Below are positions 54,191-64,000 of a stretch of 64,000 nucleotides of DNA, in pieces. A program made the translations under genes and the position numbers. Position 1 is the stretch's first letter, and every line of letters starts with the position of its first letter. Origin of the DNA: Capronia americana (lineage: Eukaryota > Ascomycota > Eurotiomycetes > Chaetothyriales > Herpotrichiellaceae); contig JADWQD010000019.1 of the NCBI GenBank assembly GCA_016110215.1, forward strand, positions 1 to 64,000. The letters are read 5' to 3'. A model generated the notes under the pieces. That model searched no databases. It was not told where the DNA came from and saw nothing but the letters and a program-made list of their open reading frames with translations.

Positions 54191-55054
54191 GGTTGGTGGT
54201 AATGAGTCGTGGCTGCTGTCGTGGCTGGAGGTACAGTATCTGGGTGATCGATCCTGATTCCTGGTCGGTAGTTAGGTTAGGTTGTACCTCTCTGGGCAAC
54301 AAGCTGTCCCGTCGGCGAGGCTGCTCGATGGGAGACTGTAGTATCTTCCCGTGGGTCCTGATGGTCCAAGAATCATCCGCGACTACCTCGTACGGTCTCA
54401 CAGATCTATATCAACGGCATTCGTATCCCCAAGCTACGACCCCGCAAAATGGTCGCTCATCTCCATCTGCAGTCCCTCGTAATACGAACCGCGGACGAGC
54501 CCGGCGCAAGGGCTTTATACATTATCTCCAGTGGTCCGGGTCTCGTGGTCCGGGTGTCTAGAGACCCGGTGACAGTGGTGGTGATGTTGATGTTGATGTT
54601 GCAGTTGCAGGGGAACATGCAGGGGGAGTCGAGAAAGTGATGAACACAGGATGACGTCGTCGAGATGCGTTGCACGGCGATTTCTTTCATCGATGAATTA
54701 CCAATTCCATGCAATTCAGAGAATAAACCATTTCACTCGAGTTGATGGGCGTTTTCCTCAGTCGCATGCATGCTATAGAAGACCACGCCCCTCGCTTGAC
54801 ATTTACCTGCTTTGCCCCGATAAAGCAACATCGAGCCCTGGATTTCTAAGCCTCGAATCACCTCCACGTTTACTTATCCCCTTCTTAGGTAAGCCTGGAA
54901 ACATGGAAGTACTTATTCGATGCTCACACTCCTCTCAGACGAGGTACAAAATTCCTCTAGACACGCACCGCCATTGAAAATCATAATCCTGAACGCTCAA
55001 GGCCGAGGACGACTGACCCGCCTCCCGCTTCTCACACCAACAGCAACGGTCGAG
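54191..55054. promoter_or_regulatory. Divergent promoter region
   Basis: About 860 bp between two divergent starts. A long frame opens before the downstream ATG, but I regard it as leader. Nothing specific is identified. Confidence 0.4.
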
Positions 55055-55963
55055 ATGTCAGCAGGCGAAGCCGACGGGCAGGAATCGCAACTCAAACACG
55101 ACGCCGAGTCGTCCGTCAAACGCAACCCGCACGGCGACTTCGGCAAGGTGCAAGCCTCGCGGCCGGACTGGGACGAAGACCGCTCATGGCGCTTCACCAA
55201 AACGCGTAATCCGGAGTGGACGTACGGGTCTGGCGCGACCGTCAAATCCGACGCGCCACACGTCAGCATTGACCCGTACGGCGAGGGGAGATTACCTGTG
55301 CAGAATTACAAACTGCTGATCAGCGGGATTATACCCCGGCCGATTGGATTTCTGAGCACGCGCGCAAAGGACGGCACGAGCACGAATCTCAGCCCCTTCA
55401 GCTATACGCAGATGTTCAACCACGACCCGCCCATCTTCTGCGTGGGCTTCTCCGGGGGATTTGACAACAAGAAGGATACGCTGAGGAACCTGGTCGAGAG
55501 CGGCGAGTGCGTGATCAACATGATCAGTGAGGATTTCGTCGAGGCCGCCAACGCGTGTGCGATTGATTTGCCGTACGGGATGAGTGAGTGGGCTGTCTCC
55601 GGACTGACGCCCGCGGACTGCGAGGTCGTCAAGTGCTCGCGGGTCAAGGAGAGTGTGTTCGCTGTGGAGGGCAAGGTCGTGTCCACGCAGGAGTTCGAGT
55701 CGAAGAATCCGAACACGCCGGGCAAGAAGACAGGGGTATTGGCCATCATTGAAGGGGTAAGGTTCTGGGTGAGAGAGGATGCGATCAACGAGGATAGGAC
55801 ATTGATTGATCCGGCCGTGTTGAGGCCCGTGGCCAGACTGGGAGGCATTACGTACTCGAGGGTTGTTGATGGGTTTGAAATCCCTAGACCGGTGTTGAAG
55901 GAAGAGAAGGAGACTGGGAAGATTGGGGAAGCTTTGTTGAAGCAGAAGGTCGATGGGCAGTGA
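55055..55963 (+). CDS. Flavin-reductase-like FMN-binding protein
   Basis: Intronless, 302 residues from the ATG at 55055. An earlier in-frame start would add residues that do not resemble the family. The FMN-binding split-barrel is visible: YKLLISGIIPRPIGFLSTRA, NLSPFSYTQMFNHDPPIFCV and SGECVINMISEDF. The first 90 residues are polar and charged. Members bind FMN and may act as NAD(P)H:flavin reductases or FMN storage proteins; the partner oxygenase is unknown and none is adjacent. Probably cytosolic. Confidence 0.9.
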   Translation: MSAGEADGQESQLKHDAESSVKRNPHGDFGKVQASRPDWDEDRSWRFTKTRNPEWTYGSGATVKSDAPHVSIDPYGEGRLPVQNYKLLISGIIPRPIGFLSTRAKDGTSTNLSPFSYTQMFNHDPPIFCVGFSGGFDNKKDTLRNLVESGECVINMISEDFVEAANACAIDLPYGMSEWAVSGLTPADCEVVKCSRVKESVFAVEGKVVSTQEFESKNPNTPGKKTGVLAIIEGVRFWVREDAINEDRTLIDPAVLRPVARLGGITYSRVVDGFEIPRPVLKEEKETGKIGEALLKQKVDGQ

Positions 55964-56637
55964 GTTGGTGGTCGGTTCTGTCAATGACTGTGTGGTAGAC
56001 TTGGGGACTAAGGAATAGAGAGCATAGATTGTATTAGATGGGTAGATGGAAGACGCTGAATGCAGGATGCTAGTTCATTGCCGTCGCAGTAACGAAAGAT
56101 AACACCGGCATGTGAGCGTCGATCTCTCAAAAGTCCGCTTCGAGATTGTGGCCACAGGTTGGATCCTCAATACCACCAGCATTCAGACCAAGGAGTGTTG
56201 GGAAAACACGGTTCTACTGCATGTTTTTCAAGCTCCGGTGAGGTCTCGAGGTTGATTCCTGGGGGCCTGCTCTCTATGGCGATTAAAACACTTGACAGTC
56301 GGAGTGGCCTCGTTGGATGTTTGCAAGACACCCGCAGACCCGCAACCATTCACACCATATGTCACTCGTACATACACTCCATGCGGATAGAGAGGTACCT
56401 GTCGCCGAAGATGAGCCGCCAGTTCTATGTTCGATACGATGCGGCGGACCGACCCCGATTGGGGTTACATGGGCGGGCGTGCTGCCAGATCAGGTTCCGC
56501 ATGTTGGCAACAGCTGCGACATTGAAGGAGAATAGGACAACTCCGTCGCTGTATAAAGCTGTGAGAGGAGCGCACCACCGCCGCGGTCAATCAACAAGCA
56601 CAGAGTTCGAGCTCACCTGTATATTTACTCGCCCACC
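55964..56637. other. Intergenic region
   Basis: About 670 bp between two plus-strand genes. No gene is recognised; the right part should be a promoter. Confidence 0.4.
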
Positions 56638-57231
56638 ATGACGTCTGAATTCAAGTCGGTCCATCTACAGCATGACATCCCTGATCTATCTGGACCATTT
56701 CAGATCACAGTCTCTCCCGGAACGGACATCTGGGACAAGCCACCATCAACACATTCGTTCAACGCACCGATCATCTACCGAACCAGCACGGTGGGCACAT
56801 TCAAGTCGGCCCGAGTGACTGTCACAGCTGCCTGGAAAGACCAATACGATCAAGGCGGTCTGTTTCTAGGTATTCAAACGACCGACACTCCGCGCTGGGT
56901 AAAGACAGGCATCGAGTTTCTGGATGGAGTGCCGTTGGTAGGCACGGTAGCGAAAGATCGATGGGCTGATTGGAGCCTGCGCCCCCTGCTGGCGGAAACA
57001 CTGAGTATTGAGGGAGTCGCCATTATTGAGGTTGCGAATGCCAGTGACGGAAGTCTCTGGGTATGGCTCGTCAGTGAGGGTGGACAGAAGTTGCCTCTGA
57101 GAGAGGTCACTTGGTGGGGTGATTTGGCAAAGGAGACGGAGGTATGGATCGGCGTGTATGCGGCGAAGCCTGCGCCGCACGGCGAGAAGGATGAATTGGT
57201 GGTGAAATTCGATGGATTACAGATCCAGTAG
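56638..57231 (+). CDS. DUF1349 concanavalin-like protein
   Basis: Intronless, 197 residues. The family matches DUF1349, a jelly-roll domain related to regulation-of-enolase proteins such as yeast Ree1: FQITVSPGTDIWDKPPSTHS, a central DQGGLFLGIQT and WVKTGIEFLDGVP, and the C-terminal EVWIGVYAAKP. It covers essentially one domain, so the length is typical. No signal peptide. Role unknown; carbohydrate binding or a regulatory contact is possible. Confidence 0.85.
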   Translation: MTSEFKSVHLQHDIPDLSGPFQITVSPGTDIWDKPPSTHSFNAPIIYRTSTVGTFKSARVTVTAAWKDQYDQGGLFLGIQTTDTPRWVKTGIEFLDGVPLVGTVAKDRWADWSLRPLLAETLSIEGVAIIEVANASDGSLWVWLVSEGGQKLPLREVTWWGDLAKETEVWIGVYAAKPAPHGEKDELVVKFDGLQIQ

Positions 57232-57521
57232 AAGCGTGGATGATAGATCTCGGGTAAACAAAATCAAACCTCGGAGTTGAATCAACTGGAAGTCGTCGCT
57301 GCTGAAGCACGAGTGAGTGAAAAGTGAACATCGACGCGTCTGGAAAAGGACGCGTTCTTTGTCCCCGCTGCAATCATCGCGGCTTCGAACACCACCACGT
57401 CACCAAGCAAGAAATCTCCCAGCTCGATTTGTGTGCCGCGCAAACAATCATCTCGAACTCGCGACACGGTTACCCTTTCTCATTAACAGACATGACCGCT
57501 GGCTCGTGACACAATCGCAAT

Positions 57522-60500
57522 ATGCCGCCTCGGCCCCGCAACACCGCAGCGGCGGAGGCTGCGCAAAAGGACCATCGCTACAATATTCCAGGCCTACAAT
57601 TCAATGAGCCTCTCTCGTGGCGCGCCGGCAAAGCGATTCCAGTTGGCGACCTGTTGGCGCGACTCCAAAAGCTCGCCACCGAGCTGCGCAGTTATGATCT
57701 GGACCAAGTCGACTCGCGCGCCTTTACCACCCTCTCGCAGGACCTGGCGAACGCGAACCTTCTGGCGCACAAGGACAAGGGCGTGAGGGCATGGACGGTA
57801 TCGTGCATCGTGGATGTACTCAAGATTTGCGCCCCTGATGCGCCGTTTATCGAGGGGCAATTAAAGGTGAGGAACAGGCGCCTAGTTCGTCCACACCGAA
57901 TAAGACCTCGACTCACACAGCGCCTAGGACATCTTCACAGTCGTCATCAACTCGATTTTACCTGCCCTTGTCGACCCTACAAATGCCTACAATGCGCAAC
58001 ATGTGTACATCCTCAGCTCCTTGGCCGAGTCACAGAGCATCCTACTGGTCACCGACATCCCAAACCATGAGAACCTAATCATCTCCCTCTTCACCACTGC
58101 CTTCGACATCGTGTCGGCTTCGGGAACCAATCCTTCTGGGGTCGAGATCTCCAAGAGTGTGGAATATCATCTCAAAAATCTGCTTGCTGCAGTCGTCGAC
58201 GAAGTCAGTCTCCCGCCAGAAGTGACCGACATCATCATCTCCCAGTTCATGCGCGTAGATGCCGGAAATTTTCAAGATTATGGCACCAAAGGCAAGAAGC
58301 GCGACGGTCAAGACAGCAAACAAGGGACACTACTTCTTAAAGGTTATCCGCCGGCCTACAATATGGCAAAATCCCTCTGCACTACTTGCCCGGAGAAGAT
58401 GACGGCTCATATCACACAGTACTTTGGTACGGTGATTGTCGATGCAACTGCTGCCGTATCCCTAAATGGCGCCTCTAAAGGCCATTCACGTCGCCGCTCA
58501 GAATCGGTCGACGATGATGAGGACAAGGAGCGGGTGGCAGATCTGCGCAAAGCCCACAGGCTACTCCGAGAGTTATGGAGGGCCTGTCCCGACGTCCTTC
58601 TCAATGTCATTCCTCAAATCGAGGCGGAATTCAACGCTGATTCAGTCCCGCTTCGTCAGCTAGCTACCGAGACCGTTGGAGACATCACTGCTGGTATCGG
58701 CATCGCTGGATTCCCTCCTTCCACACCACTAGATCCTGCTGCGTACCCGCTACCATCCATCAACCAGCAAGACGAATCTGCCGCACAGATGACGAATCCC
58801 GTACTAGTTCCTGCGTCTCCAAAGCCGTTCATGGCTGTGCATGCCAGTGCTTATCAGTCCTTCCTCGGAAGGCGGAATGATAGGTCGCACCTGGTCCGCG
58901 AAGCTTGGGCGAAGGCCGCAGCTCGCATCATGCGAACTTCGGCTGGGGGGATTGGTATGAACACTGAAGAGCTTGACAGTCTCCTCGCCGGCTTTGCGCA
59001 GATGCTCCGCGATGCTGAGGAGCACGTACGCCTAGTGGCCATCAACGCCATGGACATGTTTACATACGACACCCTGATCAACGTCCTAGGCGCTGATTCT
59101 GGTCTCGCAAAACGCGACACCGTACTCTCTTCATTAGCCGATCGAGTCACAGACAAGAAACATCACGTCAGAGAAGCGGCAATGGAGCTCCTCGCTCGGA
59201 TCTGGGGTGTTGCATCGCGCGATATCGAGGAAGGAAACGACGTGGTCAAAGGCGTGATAGGCGATATTCCAAATCGCCTTTTCGGTGCCTATTTTACTAA
59301 CGAGCCACATATCATTGCCGTGCTCGACAGAGTTCTCTACGAAAGCTTGCTACCACTCTTTTTTCCTCCATCAAAGGCGCAGATGTCTCGTACCGATAGT
59401 CAGAAGCAGCGAACCAAGGACAAAGAAGGCAGCTCACAGGAAGAGCCAGTATTTGATCCTGACGCAATTAGAGCGCGCCGTATTCTCACCCTAGTGCAAA
59501 GCCTAGACACCAAACGGCGCCAGGTGTTCTTCGGCATGCAGCATCGACAAGCGCAGCTGAGCAAGGGAATGAAAGTCTTTCTCGACACATGCGAAGAATA
59601 CAATGGAGGCATTGTGGAAGACGACTCTTCCGAAGCAACGCTCAAAGCCCGCCTCACCCGCATGATCGAGACGATCTCGAAGACCTTCCCTGACCCAGGT
59701 GCATTGTCTGATGACTTGTGGAAATTCGCCAAACAGCACGATCGGCGGTGCTATCAGCTGATACGATTTGCTACTGGCCCGGAAAATGAGTACCGCACAG
59801 TCATCAAGGCTATCAAGGAGCTCAACAAACGAATCCGCGAAGGACCAGCGAACGTGCACTCGCTCATCGACACCATTCAGCCTATCCTGTATCGGTGTGC
59901 GTTACTTGCTTATAATCGCAGTCACATCCCAACAATCATGGAGATATCCCGGACCCACGAGGACGAACTTGGCGAAGTCGCCCACGAGGTTTTGAGTCAG
60001 ATCTCGGCGCGGAATCCAGAAGTGCTAAAGTACCACATCCAAACCCTCTGTACAGAGCTCGAGGAAGAGACGCCAACAGCGAAGAAGGCGGAAAAGGATG
60101 GAGCTGCTGCCACTCTCAAAGCATGTGCCGGGTATGCTCGCAAATACCCTTCGGATCTGCCCAAGGAGCGCAAGTTCATGACGGTCTTGACACAGTTCGC
60201 TTTGTTTTCAAGATCTCCACGAGCAGCCAAGCATGCAGTGTCGATTATCATGATGGTGGCTGACAAGAAGGAAATGTATGCAAAAGAGCTACTGTCGAAG
60301 GCATTGCGGGACTCCCAAGCAGAAAATCCATATTTCCTTGCACACCTCGCCACGATGGCACAGCTCTGCCTGCTTGCACCTGCCGCTGCGAGCGTCGAGG
60401 CCGACGCTATTCACACCCTGGCTGTCTCCGAGATACTGCTGAAAAACCGGCGCCCAAGTCGGCATGACGACCCGAATGCCTGGGATGATAGAGACGACGA

Positions 60501-62187
60501 GGAGACAATGTCGAAGGAACTGGCGTTGAAGATCCTGGTCAATCGTGCCCGGGGTCAGATTGAAACCGCCGATAGCGACGAATTGACATCACCGATGCGG
60601 GTGGCTTTCAGATATCTTACTGCACTGATCAGGAACGCGGGCGAAATAACAGACTCGGGCGATACACCACCCGGACAGAAGAACCGGTTGCGACTCTCAG
60701 CGGTTCATTTGATCATGAAGCTTTGTAATCACAACAGGAAGTGCGAAGACCACATCGATGCACAGGACTTCAACATGATCGCGCTGATCATGATACATCC
60801 TCCCAATCCAGTGCGCACCGGCTTCGTCAACTCATTGAAGAAGTACCTCGGACAGAGCCTGGCTCACAGATGGTTCACGGCATTCTTCCTGCTTGCATTC
60901 GAGCCAGACATAGAACTTCGTGCGTCAACGGTAACATGGCTTCGGGCGCGCGCACAGCTGTTCAAGCGGCAGCATTTATCAGTCAAGAACGATGAGGAGA
61001 AGAAGCAGCAGCCCATTCTGGAGCCAATTTTCGCGCGTCTGATCAGCACGCTCGCTCACCACCCGGATTACCCGACGCAGGAGAGCGATGACCCCGACGG
61101 GGAGCTGCTGGACTTTGCGAAATATATTGTGTTCTATCTCTGGAGCGTCTCAAATGACGAGAACTTGTCACTCATCTTCCACTTCGCGCAGCGCGTAAAA
61201 GACGTGAAAGACGGTATCACTGGTACCGAGGAGGCGAGTGAACGACTTTATGTCCTCAGCGACCTGGCCCAGGCTGTGATTCGCAACTACGCCGACATTA
61301 TGCCAGGTCATTCCAAAGGAGCCAGCAACCTTCAGACATACCCTGGCAAGGTAACACTGCCAAAAGCTCTCTTCAAACCATTATCCAACCACGAGGCTGC
61401 GCAAGAAATCGCTGAAAAGAACTACTTGCCCGAGGATGTAGCTATCGGCCTTGAGAAAATGATAAGAACATATGTCAAGGAATTGAAAACTGGTACGCAA
61501 CCTCCCAAGCGCGCTCCGGCAGCGGGCAAGAAGAGGAAAAGCGACGCAACTGGATTAGAGGGTGCCAAAGACGATGATGACGAGAAGCCGGCCAAGAAAC
61601 CGAAGAAGAGCACGCTGGCGATCCGGAAGACGCCGAAACTTAAGCGGAAGAGCAGTGAGCCTCCCAGCAGCGTGACCCTGCCTTCCCGGAGGAGCGGTCG
61701 TAACTCTAAGGTCGCGACATATGCCGAGTCCGACACTGCAGATGAAGACATAGCATTGGAAGACGCAGATGAGCCCGCAAGCAGTCCTATAGCACGGCGT
61801 CAGAGCACCGTTAAGAAACCAGAGCCGAAAGTGGGGCACGACGAACAAAGTGACGGATCAGACCAAGTGGGTGAGGAAGCCATCGAAGACGAACAGACTG
61901 CTTTCGACCTGGAAGCGGAAGGCGAGGGAGCCGAGGACAACGTCGACGTGCACGAAGACGACGATGCCGCCGTCAATGGAAGTGATACAGAATCGGTGGA
62001 CAAGGAAGAGAGGTCGCCGCCATTGACGAAGAAGCAGATCCCTGCTACGCGTCGAGGCCGAGGGAAAGGTGGAGGGAAAGGTGGAGGGAGCAAGAAGACG
62101 ACCCCAGCAAAGAAAAGTGCACCGCCCCAGAAGCAGGTCGAACAAACAGCGAGGCCGACCCGGCAGACGCGCAGGGCGAAGGCGTAG
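57522..62187 (+). CDS. PDS5: Sister chromatid cohesion factor Pds5
   Basis: Two exons, 57522-57866 and 57928-62187, with a 61-bp intron, give 1534 residues. Pds5 binds the cohesin ring on chromatin and helps both to maintain and to release cohesion. The N-terminal part has KDKGVRAWTVSCIVDVLKIC and then ILSSLAESQSILLVTDI, typical of the family. About 1,150 residues of HEAT-type helical repeats follow (for example VRLVAINAMDMFTYDTL, HHVREAAMELLARIWG, DIELRASTVTWLRARAQLF). The last 250 residues are low-complexity, alternating basic (GKKRKSDAT, KKPKKSTLAIRKTPKLKRK) and acidic stretches, and end in an AT-hook-like RRGRGKGGGKGGGSKK. The length and layout match other filamentous-fungal Pds5 proteins. 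Confidence 0.95.
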
Positions 62188-62812
62188 TTCAGCATTCCTC
62201 CTAATTGACTTGTTTTGAAACTGCATGGCTTCTGTCTGGACCCCGACGATTCAGATCTATAGCTGCCAATGGAGCATGGCGAGTCAGGCCTTGCTAATCT
62301 TATGTGTGTGGACAAAAGATAAGGGCATTCTCCTTCTGGCAAATGCGTTCATGGCCCCAGTCGTCAGCGCAGAAGCCCGATCCTGAGCCTGTTGATTTTC
62401 CCAGGCAACAGTGTCATTCTGCTAGACCCGTCCGTCGAGGTCGGACCAAAGTTCGGGCGGTTGTTCCTGGCCCGCCGTCTCGCCATCTTCTGCATCTCAT
62501 AGGCACTGACCACTGATATGTAACTGGCACACACAGTCCTCGTCTCGCTAGTCTGGAAATATTGTGCAGTTGGCAGCGCCTCGTGGTTACCCTTGCTACT
62601 TAGAAATGTTCAGGCAGCCCGGGGGTCTTGAGCTGAAAGAATTCTCTGACCACTTTCGATGTCTTCTTGATTCTGCTTGTCGAACACCGTGAGGAACCAA
62701 GCTCTCAGCCACCTAACCCAGCCGTTACATATCACTGCTCACCGGAACCGCACTTCTCGTGGAAGTGTACTCGTACATAGCGCGGTCAAAACAGCCAAGC
62801 CACACACTCACG
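62188..62812. other. Intergenic region
   Basis: About 625 bp between Pds5 and the SRPBCC gene. No gene is recognised. Confidence 0.4.
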
Positions 62813-63289
62813 ATGCCAGCACAAGCACTCACGTCAGTGACCATCGACGCGCCTCCACAACAGGTCTGGGACATTCTGACCGACTTCGACCACTGGCCGG
62901 ACTGGAACACATGGTTCACCGCGATGCACGCGCATTCCACACCCCTCCAACTGGGCACGCAGGTCACGTTCACGAATCGCATGTCCGACACGGCCAAGCC
63001 GGGCACGTACACGGCGCGCATCACGGCCTGGAAGCCCGAGGCGCATGAATTCACGTGGAAGGGAGGTCCGCTGCCTGAAGCGATGGGGTGGTTACTACGG
63101 GGGAACCATTCGTTCAGACTTGTAGAGCAAGACGGAGGGAAGAAAACGCTATTCCATCATTGCGAGGGCGTGGAGGGCTTGCTAGGCGTCTTGGTGCCGC
63201 AGGGCATGGTCAAGGACCTGGTCCACATGTTGGAAAGGTTCAATGGAGAATTGAAGAGGCGGGTCGAGGAGTCCGTGAAGGCCGTTTGA
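62813..63289 (+). CDS. SRPBCC (polyketide-cyclase-like) domain protein
   Basis: Intronless, 158 residues from the ATG at 62813, which gives the usual family length. An in-frame start at 62759 would add 18 residues. Family pattern: VTIDAPPQQVWDILTDFDHW, PDWNTWF, LQLGTQVTF, ITAWKPEAHEFTWKGG and the final amphipathic helix with LKRRVEESVKAV. The fold is a hydrophobic cavity that binds small ligands such as lipids or aromatics; function ranges from cyclase to carrier. No signal peptide. Specific role unknown. Confidence 0.88.
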   Translation: MPAQALTSVTIDAPPQQVWDILTDFDHWPDWNTWFTAMHAHSTPLQLGTQVTFTNRMSDTAKPGTYTARITAWKPEAHEFTWKGGPLPEAMGWLLRGNHSFRLVEQDGGKKTLFHHCEGVEGLLGVLVPQGMVKDLVHMLERFNGELKRRVEESVKAV

Positions 63290-64000
63290 CCGTGTATGTA
63301 CGAGCTGAGCGAGCTCGGGGCCTCACCTGATTATTCATTTGTTGGTCCGCGTAGTGTTTAGCTAGAATTTGTCTCATCACTACCAGGTACCTGATGTTAC
63401 CAGTTACTCTGCCGCTAGGATTCCTCTTTGTCCCGTAGTATCTTGACCTCTTCAGCAGAGAGCAGCATCGAGCCAGTGTGCTGTGGTCCATTTCATGCAC
63501 CGGCGTAAGGTATCTATTGCGTTGCGCTGCGGTCTTGCATCCTCTTTCGACTGCTGCAGTACCTCAACTCGTCCACATAGAAGCGCTGGACTCCATAAAT
63601 ATCGGAAACCCCTAAAGAATGAACATAAGGTGCCGGTGAGAGCAAAGTAAAAGCTGAGCCAAGGCTTGTTGCCAAGGGCAAGATGGCTTGCCCGCTTTGT
63701 TCACCATTCCCTCTCTTATGTTCTTTCAATTCTACTTTGTGTTCTTTTCAACGCCCTAATTATTTCTGCTCTTTTCAACTTGTTGCATTTGTCTGTTTCT
63801 GCTCTTCTACCCCTCGAAATTCCTTCCTCTTGCTTTTGTCTCAACTGGCTTATCTGCTCTCGACGAGTCTTTGCCTCCTCTCCTAGCGCGACAATGCGCC
63901 CTCCACCTTCTTTCAAGACTGCGCCTACGTGCATCGGAGCAACCAAAGACACACCATCTTCAATGTGATTGCTTGGTCGCAGTCTGCAAAATGCCGGCAA
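63290..64000. other. Right edge, possible start of another gene
   Basis: No complete gene is present. A very pyrimidine-rich stretch (63705-63890) precedes an ATG at 63894, followed by a short Pro/Ser frame that ends before the window edge unless spliced. This resembles a fungal 5' leader of a plus-strand gene that continues outside the window. Confidence 0.35.

Noticed and set aside
1..64000. Secondary-metabolite cluster, CRISPR array or intact mobile element
   Set aside because: No polyketide synthase, NRPS or terpene synthase; no regularly spaced repeats; no transposase, integrase or reverse-transcriptase frame.

Overview
This window is nuclear DNA from a filamentous ascomycete fungus (Pezizomycotina). 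The basis is many protein-coding genes with 46-80 bp GT-AG introns, some showing an ACTAAC-type branch site; fungus-specific families (PF11951-type regulators lacking a zinc cluster, DUF6594, the CAP59/CMT1 mannosyltransferase family, GH76); and no operons, CRISPR arrays or rRNA. I cannot fix the class from sequence alone; Dothideomycetes or Chaetothyriales would fit. I support 25 protein-coding genes, one further short gene model and one clear pseudogene. Most multi-exon models were built by hand from splice sites and checked for phase closure.

Left part (about 0.6-25.3 kb), metabolic and accessory in character: a metallo-beta-lactamase-fold hydrolase (+), then a run on the minus strand of an NmrA-like reductase, fumarylacetoacetase, a fungal-specific regulator, a secreted GH76 alpha-1,6-mannanase, an AKR7-type aldo/keto reductase and a Myb/SANT-like protein. 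A KDEL-receptor gene with an unusually long cytosolic tail, a decayed sugar-transporter pseudogene, a second aldo/keto reductase and a DUF6594 membrane protein follow. Large gaps (10.9-12.8, 13.8-15.5, 16.4-18.8 and 19.9-21.6 kb) hold no gene I can recognise. One contains a strong hairpin and inverted repeats.

Middle (25.3-36.2 kb): a Gln/Arg/Ser-rich short gene, a GC-rich intronless amidase, a second PF11951-type regulator divergent from a six-exon beta-carbonic anhydrase, and poly(A) polymerase.

Right part (37.5-63.3 kb): a DUF2235 alpha/beta hydrolase, a second NmrA-like protein, a CAP59/CMT1-type glycosyltransferase, an RRM-like protein, an SSS-family (urea-type) symporter, a homoserine-acetyltransferase-like hydrolase divergent from a flavin-reductase-like protein, a DUF1349 protein, the cohesin regulator Pds5 and an SRPBCC protein. 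The window ends in a pyrimidine-rich leader that may begin another gene.

Housekeeping genes (poly(A) polymerase, Pds5, KDEL receptor) are interspersed with solitary metabolic genes. I see no polyketide synthase, NRPS or terpene synthase, so no classical secondary-metabolite cluster. Nothing here is proven to be a new system. The best leads are the KDEL-receptor tail, the repeats in and around the fumarylacetoacetase gene, the stop-free intron in the RRM-like gene, and the hairpin island near 11.9 kb.
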